From Hanleya hanleyi (lineage: Eukaryota; Mollusca; Polyplacophora; Lepidopleurida; Hanleyidae), in contig JAVTVY010039313.1 in the NCBI GenBank assembly GCA_036873755.1, positions 1 to 64,000 of the forward strand: a DNA stretch of 64,000 nt, given 5' to 3'. This document shows positions 25,021 through 35,404 of this stretch, in pieces. The notes under the pieces are model-generated. The model searched no databases and was not told the origin of the DNA. It saw only the letters and a program-made list of their open reading frames with translations. A program made the translations under genes and the position numbers. Every line of letters begins with the position of its first letter. Position 1 is the stretch's first letter.

Positions 25021-25097
25021 AATTTCATTTTGTGTATAAAGGCACATGGACAATGAGTAACTTATGGATAGTTATTCTGATGGATAGCCATCATTTT

Positions 25098-25560
25098 AAG
25101 AGAGAGAGAGAGAGACAGAGAGAGGGAGAGAGAAAATTAAGGGTTAACGTCGAGTTCAGCAGTATTTCAGCTATATAGCGACGATCAAACAAAATTCTAA
25201 ATATTCCAACAAAAACAAGTTATTAACCCAGCAGTCCTGAAGTAATCAAAACAACACACCAACAACATGTACATACATTTAGATTTATACAACAAACCGA
25301 TTTCTCTAAAATAACCTAAAATACAGTCTTCTTTTACCCGACTAAAAATATCCTCTACAGTAGCTGCTTGATGGAAAGAATCTCTTAGAATTTTAAAATC
25401 TATACTAGTACAGTCGATCAGAATACGTTTTACTGTGAGATCCTCGTGGCATGAAATACACCGTGGGGTAGGTTCTTTTTTACTTCTTTGAGTAAATGTT
25501 CGTTAGTTAATCGTGTATGGCCGATTCTATATCTCCTGATCATGCCTAGATCGAAACGTT
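25098..25560 (-). pseudogene. Non-LTR retrotransposon C-terminus and 3' tail
   Basis: The minus strand reads GMIRRYRIGHTRLTNEHLL, then after a frameshift PTPRCISCHEDLTVKRILID, CTSIDFKILRDSF and VEDIFSRVKEDCILGYFREI, ending in a stop near 25,200. IGHTRLT-x-HLL followed by a C-x2-C...H-x-L-x-C pattern is typical of the end of ORF2 in Jockey/CR1/Nimb-type LINEs. The 3' tail ends in acgttaacccttaa and a (GA)n tract. The 5' part is missing. Confidence 0.75.
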
Positions 25561-26550
25561 TCCCATAAGTTTAAGAAGTGGATGTATGTATCAAATATGT
25601 ATAAATAGGTATGTATATGCATTGTTTTATCGATTATGAAGGTAAATATTTTATAAATGTTTCAAATGAACGATGAAATTCAACTTTCACCAACTTCGCA
25701 TGTATATGGTTTGTCACAGCTAAAAAAGTGTATATATCCTTTCACGCTTAACTGCTCATTTGTAGTTTTAGGTAATGTCAAATTTGCATCTGACCATATC
25801 TATTATCATTTCTGAATTGAATCACTTACAGATGAATATAATTATTAGTCAATGTTTTAACGTGAAGAGGGAAAGGAGAAAAATGAAAAAGTTTGTAACT
25901 GATGTTGGTCAAATATCATTATTTGCTCAAAGGTCCTGAAATTTAAACACAAAATAGAGAAACTGTTACAAAGATATTACTATGTGAAACCTAGTGCATA
26001 TACGTTACACCAGCTTCTACAAACTATTAACCGTCCGAATTTATTAACAAAATTAGCTAAATTCGTCCGAGTTATCCTTGATATTTCAACATAAAACATA
26101 ATTGATAAACAGATTAACTTGACATGTCCCCCCAGAGAGGGTACATATGTACGTTACCCCATAGTATTTGTATAGCTATTATATATATATATGATTACGT
26201 CACATATGCTGTCGTCATGTATGAATGTATATTTTTGTATATCATGCTGCGCATATGCCATGTTCAAGGCCTGCGAAATAAATCAATCCGTCAAACTGCT
26301 GGTCTGATATTATGATGTCTGCATTAAAGGTAATTGCATAACCCCGATATATATACACAGATCTATGGGGATGCATAGCATGATAATAAAAAGTCTCGTA
26401 AAAATAGCAGTTTTAGTCACGATTTCAACTGATCATGAGGGATATATTTCTACAACCGTAATTATGTTCTCTTCAAATATACCAGATGAAGTTTTATTAT
26501 GTTTTTACATTCATGAGTATAATATGGGATTTGAATGCAATTTCGTTCTT

Positions 26551-27062
26551 ATTACAAGCGTCTGGTCCTTCATTCATTATTCAGCCGTCGTTCATTAAGA
26601 ATATCCGTATCGATAATCCAAAGACATATTCTATGTTCCATATAACAACATTAGCACCAAATTAAAAAAGACAATCATAGTATAAAATAGGATAGTTTCC
26701 TGCAAGAGACAAGCGGTCAACAGTTTTCAATGATGCCGGCAAGACATCATGATATTCCAATAATATCAAATCCGTATCGCTGATCAGTATTCTTAATCCA
26801 TATAATATTCGTTGTAAAGTCGTCATCTAGAGAATGATGTATCTCAGTCACGCTTTTATTGTGGCTGTTCATATGAACACCGTGAGGATCTTGAGGTATA
26901 TAGGATCAAAGGGGCCCTAGCCCCGGGTTAAGCGGAATTAGACAAAGTTACGAAATGTAACGCCATAGATTTTGCTATCAGCATGTGATATGTCTCGCCA
27001 AATTTGAGAAAATCTGACTGGAGACGATTGGTGGTATAGCCCTGTTTGATAAGTTTCTGTAA
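26551..27062 (-). pseudogene. 5'-truncated Penelope-like element
   Basis: From about 27,062 the minus strand reads QKLIKQGYTTNRLQSDFLKF and GETYHMLIAK, matching the end of the reverse transcriptase at 11,275-11,380, then the gtctaattccgcttaacccg block and the full 3' region to the shared terminus at 26,551. A short deletion follows LIAK, changing the frame before the stop. Confidence 0.7.
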
Positions 27063-27177
27063 TACCAGTCCCTAGAAAGAGGAGTTTAATTCTCTGTAAA
27101 TATATATGTTTGTATATATAGGTCTTACTCGGCGTTACCAAAAACAGATTGCTTCATACTCTTCCATGTTATTATCT

Positions 27178-27600
27178 TAACTCTATCTGGCCTGGTCTAT
27201 TTGGGACCTGTCCATGCCTGGTAGGGCCGTTTCTCCTCCGCCCCTAAAGATTTGTCTGATTCCTTGAACTAGGGAGCTGAAACTTACCGCACTCTACCCT
27301 TCGGTCAAGCTCTACCAGAAAATGTACAAAATCAAAGATGGCCGGCTTGATTATAGTGATGTCACTTTCAAAAAAAGCATTTGTGGTCGATTTTCCGAAT
27401 TTTTTTATGTGTTTTCTTCGGACAAACTGCATGACAAGTGAATAATATAGTTTTTGCTCACTTTTTCTCGCAGAAAAAAATAACGAAAACATCTCTTTTT
27501 TTGGTACGCCACACGGCCGCCATTTCGAATTTATACATGATCTCCTGCTCGGGGCTTATGCAAATAGGCCCAAAATGACCCTAATATGATAAACTCCAAA
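27178..27600 (-). repeat. Dispersed repeat, reversed copy 4
   Basis: Reverse complement of the 9.1- and 17.2-kb copies: ctatctggcctggtctattt at one end, gcttatgcaaataggcccaa at the other. The double TGACGTCA site is eroded here (tgatgtcactttc). Confidence 0.75.
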
Positions 27601-27625
27601 TCATGGAGACTCGTCAGCTCTCAGT

Positions 27626-28349
27626 TTAAAGGGAACGTAAACTCTGCGGTAAAACACCGTGGGAATTATACAAGAGTCCCGATAGATTAAAAAAATCGTG
27701 ACAAATATTTTTTCTCATTTTTTTCCAATGAATGAGACAGACGCAAACACAGAAAGTACCGTGATTTGGAATTTCGTGGGGGCGCCGCCATGTTTATTTT
27801 GGGCAGGAATTTTATCCAATGGGAAACCGTGAAATTCAGTTGTGCCGATAATCTCCTACGTCATCGAACATTCTCTGCGTCGAGATAACATGGCCGCATA
27901 TGGTCGTTTTCATGCACTCCTCCGTTCCCCGACTAACAGAGGCAATGTAACTTATAGATTAGCTTTGATATAGAATACGGCCTTATTCTAGCAGATATTC
28001 TACGATGCCGGGCTGCTCTGCATTTGGCTGTCACAATGTACCAGGTAATCCCGACACGTCGCACTATCATCCTCGTTCATGTTTGTAAGCTACGGTCTCG
28101 AATACTGCACGGTACTGCACCGCTACCAATGACGCGTTTTTACCTGCAGAGGCAGAAGAACTAGTGTCCGCTGATGTCACAATTCTTCAAACATGGAGGC
28201 CTCTATGTTGTTCTAGTGTAACGAAGTTAAAACGTTTAGTACTGCTTTGAAAAAATTGTAAAAAAATATCTGATAGACGATTTGGATACTTTGAGGAAAA
28301 AGCTTAAACTGGACATGCACGATTCACCAGTAGTTTAAGTTCCCTTTAA
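27626..28349 (+). mobile_element. TTAA-ended element carrying a THAP-like first exon
   Basis: Ends are ttaaagggaacgtaaact and agtttaagttccctttaa, an 18-base inverted repeat with one mismatch, beginning and ending in TTAA as in piggyBac-type insertions. Inside, an ATG at 28,005 opens MPGCSAFGCHNVP, the start of a THAP zinc finger (C-x4-C pattern), followed at once by a gtaatc donor-like site. No transposase is visible. A related left end (ttaaaggaatagtaaactct) lies at 23,959. Either a MITE that captured a gene start, or a shortened autonomous element. Confidence 0.55.
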
Positions 28350-28586
28350 TGCCCCCGGACCTGGTAGTGTTAAAGGTGTTAAACAATACGCGGCCTGAAA
28401 AATAGAACAAAGGTATGCTAATTCTGACAGTTGATGTGTTAATTGGGCCTAATTCGACAAACTGGAAGAGTTAGTCACATAATGTGATTGGATAATTGAT
28501 TTTTTGCAAGTGCACAGCCACATTTTTCCTTTCTAGCATATCAACTGTCTATGACACAAGGCAAACAACACTGACAATGTACTTAC

Positions 28587-28805
28587 GGTTATCATCCCGA
28601 TTGTAAATAGTGAATCTGTAGATATTGTACACCTTGTTTAATGTGACATTCCATTTGGTAGGGTTCGGCTCTACTTTTGTGTGTGAACATCTGGTATCAA
28701 AAAAGTTTCTTCCAGTGAAACCATCCACTGCACGGGTGGCCACGTAACATACCGATTCACAAAGGACGGATGATTGTGAAGCAGGCTGACCGAGAGCAAC
28801 GTTTT
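28587..28805 (-). CDS. Fucolectin-type (FTP) domain, first half
   Basis: Codes for NVALGQPASQSSVLCESVCY, then ATRAVDGFTGRNFFDTRCSH and WNVTLNKVYNIYRFTIYNRD. NVALG-PA-QSS opening, the A-DG block, CSHT and the YNRDD turn are hallmarks of fucolectin/F5/8C-like domains. Acceptor tttttcag, donor gtaagt, phase 1 at both ends. Fucolectins use a His and two basic residues around RxD to hold fucose. Here CSHT and RDD are present, but by eye the distal basic position falls on Ala in the next exon and the usual adjacent Cys pair is missing, so fucose binding is uncertain. Confidence 0.92.
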
Positions 28806-29511
28806 CTGAAAAAAAAACGTGACGGGAGGGTAACCATAATAAGAATGACGATTTATGATGATCGACACATCCATGTCTGTACAATGCTGACACGCGTCGG
28901 GTTGATTAAATGTGACACTTCTCTCCTTCGAGTAAATAAAAGTTTAACATGTTCCATCTCCGCATCCTGAAGCGACAAAGAAATGGGAATTACGTCGGTT
29001 GGATAGATGGTACCAAGATATACTGTACATTCACAGAGGATATGTGTGATGGAGAAATATTACAGAACGGGGATTGAAACTCCAGTTTTACACACATATC
29101 TACTATCAGTTAAATACACATCCAGTGAGTGGTATATATGGGCATGCTCCAGAAACGAGATATGAGAGTTATACCATCACAAACCTCAATTTCCATACGA
29201 AAGTACGGTAGTTTCAGTTTAAGCCGATATTTCTTCCTTGTCCAGAATTAGCCCTTCTCATGTTCGTTCAAATTTTCCATCTGAAAGAGCTGTCACTGTC
29301 GACCATTAGACTGTTATCGCTGGGATACACGATGCGTGTCGAAATTGAAATGTTACATTATATTTTAGGCTTGTAGAAATTTATTTCTCGAATATTCAGG
29401 TGAAATAACCCACTTTAGTCTTATAAAATAGTGTGGGAAATAGCTATTGCATATTCAACCGTGAATCAGTTAGCGCCTAAATCGCTTACCGTAATTCTCT
29501 AGAATACTCAC
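28806..29511 (-). other. Intron
   Basis: Short intron between the N-terminal EGF module and the lectin domain, gtgagt to ttttcag. No repeat or extra exon recognised. Confidence 0.7.
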
Positions 29512-29643
29512 GTCGTTGGCATGTAAGACCATCCCAACCTCTGGAACATGACCTCTGTCTACAACCAGACACGGGATCGCAGTGGGTACAGTGACACGTA
29601 TACTGACAATTGGATCCATATTTACCAGGAGTGTTACAGGCTC
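29512..29643 (-). CDS. N-terminal EGF-type exon
   Basis: One module ahead of the lectin domain: ACNTPGKYGSNCQYTCHCTH, then CDPVSGCRQRSCSRGWDGLT and CQR. Acceptor catctag, donor gtgagt, phase 1 at both ends; the junction codon to the FTP exon becomes Gln. The CHCTHCDPVSGC core resembles the MEGF/SREC-type repeats. It needs a signal-peptide exon upstream in phase 1. Confidence 0.85.
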
Positions 29644-30257
29644 CTAGATGTAAAAGCAAGTTTCAGATCCAACATTCAATAATCAGCCGTCGTCCAGAAA
29701 ATATTTTCGGCGTACAAGAATATGTAGTATGAGAGGAATATATGAAGGGTTTTCTTCTATGGTTTTCTTTACATGTAGGGTTTTGCTATAGTATGTTTGT
29801 TTGGGTCATCTTCGCCGTGTGACCAATCAGGTTAGGTGCGTTAAACTTCAAACAACCAATCAACCTTTACATGTACTTTGAAGCGACAACATCCTGAAAC
29901 CTGCCGTGTAATTTGATATTGTAGTGGAATGTTAATCTACAAGATCAAGTGCAACGATACACATTAGATAACTGACCAAATTACAGTCACATAAATAGTT
30001 TCCAGCCATACATATCAGAGATGGATTGTTACATCATTCAGTTTCATTTTATGTATATTGTCAATGCAATTATAGGCATGGAATTTTCATGAGGGAGTGG
30101 AGAGAGATTTTCTGCTGTAACGTGATTAGTCGCACACAGCAATATATGTAATGATATGTAATGATCACAATGGCATCTATTATTACCAAGTTTTTATACT
30201 ATGTGAGAGGATGGAATATGGGAGCTTCATAAGGTATTTACGTCACAAGTATTTGTT

Positions 30258-31435
30258 TGATTGCATGACCATATTTTGGCAGGATTGTTGGACATCAATC
30301 CGGAATAGTTTAGTAGTCAGGCCTTGAACAAAGACATTTATTGGTCACTCCCTGACAACTTTGTTGATATACAAGGGATTTCAGAAAAGTTGCCGGCTAA
30401 AACTCTCGTTTTGTTTTACTCAATTGGTGACAAATTGAGCTGTCACCCGCTAATAAAAAAAATGCAAAAAATAAAATTGTTGTACTTGATAAAGTTGTAC
30501 ATACTTTGCTGTAATTTCCCAGAATACCCCACTAGTTTGACAGATATACGATTTATGTTTGGGTATGATGGTGATTCATGCTTTACCTTTTGTATCATAG
30601 GCCTATTTGTAGGAGGAGGAAAAAAATGTCCCAACATTTGACTCCTTTTAGTTTCACTTTTTTCGATATGCTGAGATATTTGAGATATTGTTATAAAATA
30701 GTATGCCATATATGATAATATAATATAAGTATATATAAGTTCAATTCAATCGGAAAAACTTCGTCACGCAGATGGTTTATACATCGATATATATTCTATA
30801 TCCAAATATCCTTTATTAGATCAGATTCAAATTAACATGTTCTCAGATGAAGTTAAAAAAACATAGAGGCACGGTTTTGGGAGTGAAATGCATGAAAAAA
30901 TAATAATGCGGAAGTTTCGCCGCTAACAAATGGATCGGTTGACAACACGTTTGTTTTTCTGATTACTAAAAATGAATTATTTGAACGAAAATAGAGCGTT
31001 TTTTCTTGTCTGCTTCATTTTACAAAATTTCATTCTGAAATGATTTTTTGACTGCAATAATTAAAAAAAAATGTTAAGCGACTTACATGTAAAACAATAT
31101 TTTCAATATTATTGGTTAAATATTAACAGGAAGACAGGAAGTTAATTACTTTAATTAATTAATTACCATCTGTTAGATAAACTTGGTTGGCTCACCTGCA
31201 GTGCTTACCAACTAACAGTGTCTGCAGACATCTTCTCTGAAAGCCCATATTCAAAAGATAATTTTCCGTACAAAGAAATACTTTATCATGATTTGTCTTT
31301 CACCAACCCATAGAGTTGGTTGTCAAATGCCACTTAAAGAAACCCATAGAGTGAATAATATATTTTGAATATTTCATAAAAGAAAATCTTTTTCGAAGGT
31401 TTGAAGATTTTGGGGATAATAGAACCTAAATAGAT
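30258..31435 (+). repeat. 1.15-kb duplicated segment, intact copy
   Basis: The first part (30,258-30,730) recurs at 34,316-34,790 and the second (30,735-31,435) at 57,540-58,230, both in the same orientation. It is therefore the uninterrupted version of a sequence that is split elsewhere in the window. Shared words include gacatcaatccggaatagt and gaggcacggttttgggagtg. Confidence 0.8.
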
Positions 31436-31679
31436 TAGTCGACCGGCCACGAGCAAAAGAATACTTAGTATGGCATTGTTTGTTAGGAGCTGGCAATCAT
31501 AATAGATGTCTGCGAAAAATCGTACTCTTCAACGTAGGGTGGATGCCCATCTCAAAATCGCGTTTTTCGGACATAGTGGTCAGTTTGGACCAAATTTGGA
31601 CAAAATGTCAAATTTTCAGTTTTTATGGCTTATTGTCCCCCGCTACTTAGTAGTGGGGGGGGGGGGGGACTTAGAAACA

Positions 31680-34080
31680 CCGGTGTCCGTAATTCCGTAG
31701 TTCCGTAAGATTTTCTTGTCCGGACAATAACTCGTGAACGATTTAATCGATTAGCTTCAAATTTGGGGTGTGCCTTGACACCAGCAGTGCTGCAGGCTCC
31801 TAGATGTAAAAGCAAGTGTCAGATCCAACATTCAATAATCAGCCGTCGTCAATAAAATATTTTCGGTGTACAATTATATGTCGTATGAGGGAAAATATAT
31901 GACGGGTTTTCTTCGATATGTATTTATGTACTTTGAAACATCCATATTGGATTATAAGCAGTTGGATCTTAGATTTTCTTGTCCGGACATTAACTCGTGA
32001 ACGATTTAATCGATCAACATCAAACTTGGGGTGTGCCTTGACATTGGCGAGAGGACGGTTGGGATTGTTTTTCAGCAATGTGCCTAATCCAATATGGCCG
32101 CCGTCAGCCATTTTGGATTATAAGCAGTTGGATCTTAGATTTTCTTGTCCGGACAATAACTCGTGAACAATTCAACCGATCAACTTCAAACTTGGAGTGT
32201 GCCTTGACATTGGTGAGAGGACGGTTGGGATTGATTTTCAGCAATGTGTGTAATCTAATATGGCCGCCGTCAGCCATATTGGATTATAAGCAGTTGGATC
32301 TTAGATTTTTCTTTTCCGGACAATAACTCGTGAACGATTTAACCGATCAACTTCAAACTTGGGGTGTGCCTTGACATTGGTGAGAGGACGGTTGGGATTG
32401 TTTTTCAGCAATGTGCGTAATCTGATATGGCCGCCGTCAGTCATATTGGATTATAAGCAGTTGGATCTTGTCTGGACAATAACTCGAGAATGATTCAACC
32501 GATCTACTTCATATGTGGGGAGTGCCTTAACATTGTTGAGAGGAGGATTAGGATTGTGTTTCAAGGACGTGCTTAATCCAATATGGCCACCATCAGCCAT
32601 ACTGGATTTCATTGGATTTTAAGCAGTTTGATCTTGTCTGGACAATAACTGGAGTACGATTCAACTGATCTACTTCAAACTTGGGGAGGGCCTTGACATC
32701 GGTGAGAGGACGGTTGGGATTGTTTTTCGGCAATGTGCATAATCCAATATGGCCGCCGTCAGTCATATTGGATTATAAGCAGTTGGATCTTGTTCGGACA
32801 ATAACTCGAGAACGATTCAACCGATCTACTTCATACCTGGGGAGTGCCTTGACATTGTTGAGAGGAGGATTAGGATTGATTTTCAAGGACGTGCTTAATC
32901 CAATATGGCCACCATCTGTCATACTGGATTTCATTGGATTTTAAGTAGTTTGATCTTGTCCGGACAATAGCTGGAGTACGATTCAACTGATCTACTTCAA
33001 ACTTGGGAAGTCCCTTGACCTTGGTGAGATCCCGGTTGGGATTGTTTTTCAGCAATGTGCGTAATCTAATATGGCCGCCGTCAGTCATATTGGATTATAA
33101 GCAGTTGGATCTTGTCTGGACAATAACTCGAGAATGATTCAACCGATCTACTTCATATGTGGGGAGTGCCTTAACATTGTTGAGAGGAGGATTAGGATTG
33201 TGTTTCAAGGACGTGCTTAATCCAATATGGCCACCATCAGCCATACTGGATTTCATTGGATTTTAAGCAGTTTGGTCTTGTCTGGACAATAACTGGAGTA
33301 CGATTCAACTGATCTACTTCAAACTTGGGGAGGGCCTTGACATCGGTGAGAGGACGGTTGGGATTGTTTTTCGGCAATGTGCATAATCCAATATGGCCGC
33401 CGTCAGTCATATTGGATTATAAGCAGTTGGATCTTGTTCGGACAAAAACTCGAGAACGATTCAACCGATCTACTTCATACCTGGGGAGTGCCTTGACATT
33501 GTTGAGAGGAGGATTAGGATTGTTTTTGAAGGACGTGCTTAATCCAATATGGCCACCATCAGTCATACTGGATTTCATTGGATTTTAAGTAGTTTGATCT
33601 TGTCCGGACAATAGCTGGAGTACGATTCAACTGATCTACTTCAAACTTGGGAAGTCCCTTGACCTTGGTGAGATCCCGGTTGGGATTGTGTTTCATGAAC
33701 GAGCATAATCCAATTTGGCTGCCATCTACCAGCGATATTGGATTATGATGCATTTTAAGCAGTTGCATCTTGTCTGGACAACAACTCTTAGAATAATTCA
33801 ACTGATCGACTTCAAACTTGCAGTTTGGCTTGACATCGGTGAGAGGACAGTTGTCATTGCTTTACAGTTACCTGTGTAATCCAAGATGGCCACCATCAGT
33901 CATCTTAGATTTTCAGCATTTAGATATTGTCTGGACAATAACTCTAGAACGATTCAACCAATCCACTTCAAACTTGGGGAGTTCATGGACATTGGTGAGA
34001 GGACAGTTGGTATTATGTTTTATGGATGTGCATAATCCAATATGGGTGCCATCTGCTGTATTAAAGTATGTTAAGTTCAT
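31680..34080 (+). repeat. Tandem array, unit about 160 bp with 644-bp higher-order period
   Basis: About fourteen units each carry a cggacaataactcg-like block, a cttcaaacttgggg block, a ccttgacattggtgagagga block and aatccaatatggccgcc. Units starting at 32,517, 32,683, 32,840 and 33,005 recur at 33,161, 33,327, 33,484 and 33,649, each exactly 644 bases on, so a four-unit block was duplicated recently. Long open frames here are by-products of the repeat. Confidence 0.9.
31787..31918 (-). repeat. Duplicated EGF-exon acceptor region
   Basis: Near copy of 29,631-29,762, including the last bases of the EGF exon's 5' edge (caggctcctagatgtaaaag) and adjoining intron (attcaataatcagccgtcgt). Only about 15 bases of exon are included, so this is a by-product of a segment duplication, not a usable exon. 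Confidence 0.7.
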
Positions 34081-34144
34081 CAGCGATATCTCCATTTTCA
34101 AATCATACTCTTCATCAATGATGTGAGATATCATCGACCAAAAA

Positions 34145-34251
34145 AAAATCGACCTTAGAGGTCCACGGCCCCCGCAGCAGCAGCGCCAGTTATGGTGGAT
34201 CCACCATAACTGTTGTTGCTAGCGGGGACATGGACCTCTATGGTCGATTTT
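34145..34251. repeat. 107-bp hairpin palindrome
   Basis: Arms aaatcgacc...gaggtcca and tggacctctatggtcgattt enclose a centre with gttatggtggatccaccata. Nearly all of the arm pairs, with small bulges in the ccgcagcagcag/ttgttgctagcgg part. It could be a foldback element or give a long RNA hairpin. Confidence 0.8.
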
Positions 34252-35404
34252 CATCTACAAAACTCAGGATTTAAGACAGTGTAGCACAACCTAGTATATT
34301 GTTGCTAGACTGGTTTGATTGTATGGCTATTTTTTGGCAGGATTTTTGGACATCAATCCGGAATAGTCTAGTAGTCAGGCCTTGAACATAGACATTTCTT
34401 GGTCACTGCCTGTCAACTTTGTGGATATACAAGGGATTCCAGAAACGTTGCCAGCTACAACTCACGTTTTGTTTTACCCAATTGATGGCGGATGGAGCCG
34501 TCACCCGCTAATAAAAAATGCAAAAAATAAAATCGTTGTACTTGATAAAGTTGTACATACTACGCTGTAATGTTCCAGAATACCCCACTATTTGGACAGA
34601 TATACGATTTATGTTTGGGTATGATGGTGATTCACGCTTTACCTTTTGTATCATAGTCAAATGTTGGAACAATTTTTTCTTCCTCTTACAAATATGCCTC
34701 CTTTTAGTTTCACTTTTTTCGATATGCTGAGATATTTCCTTATTATAAAATAACGTATGCCATGTATGGTAATATAATATAATATAAGTAACATAGTAAT
34801 GTAATTATGTACCAAATCGTAGCTTATCGTCCCAGGAACAAAGGCGCTGGAACATTAATTGTATTTTCATGCACACGTTAGGGTGAAAAACTTAAGAAAT
34901 GGCCCACCCCTCGTTATACGAGTATTACAGAAAATAAAACGTCCCATAGCTGGATCAAAATATTGAAAACATCTGTAATATTTTACACACATACGCTATT
35001 TATGTTGATATATAGTGTATGTTTACATAAGATGTTTTGAAGAGAAAGAAATAATATCTTCCAAACTGACCAAGTTTAACTATATCGTATCCAAGCTACT
35101 ATGCTCTTTTATTATTCTGTAAATTTACACCAACGAAGTTATACTCGTGTATATGGTAAATGGCCATTAATTTAATTATATACATAGGCTACGGTACAAT
35201 AGTGCTGAAATTATCCCGCCACAATACATGTATATAAGAATTTCAGAAGACTAATCAAATGCAACATTAAAAGGGTGGTGGAAAACGATGCCGGGGTACT
35301 GACAAGAAGACATAAAATCCCACAGAAAAATATACTGACAACCTTTTACATAGCCTGTTAGAATAATAAAGATTGCAGTACCGTAAACTCATAGTGGTAA
35401 AACG

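Larger units (their letters stand above)
19158..28586 (-). other. 9.4-kb intron inside the lectin domain
   Basis: Splits the FTP fold after the RDDN turn. Contents listed separately: 3-kb TIR element, tandem retroelement ends, LINE C-terminus, two dispersed repeats, Penelope-like 3' end and a TTAA-ended element. The stretch 25,600-26,540 has nothing recognisable apart from AT-rich runs. Confidence 0.7.

Noticed and set aside
31918..34126. Open frames with the IWPPS-ILDYKQLDL repeat
   Set aside because: Translation of the 160-bp tandem unit; both strands are open and units break the frame.
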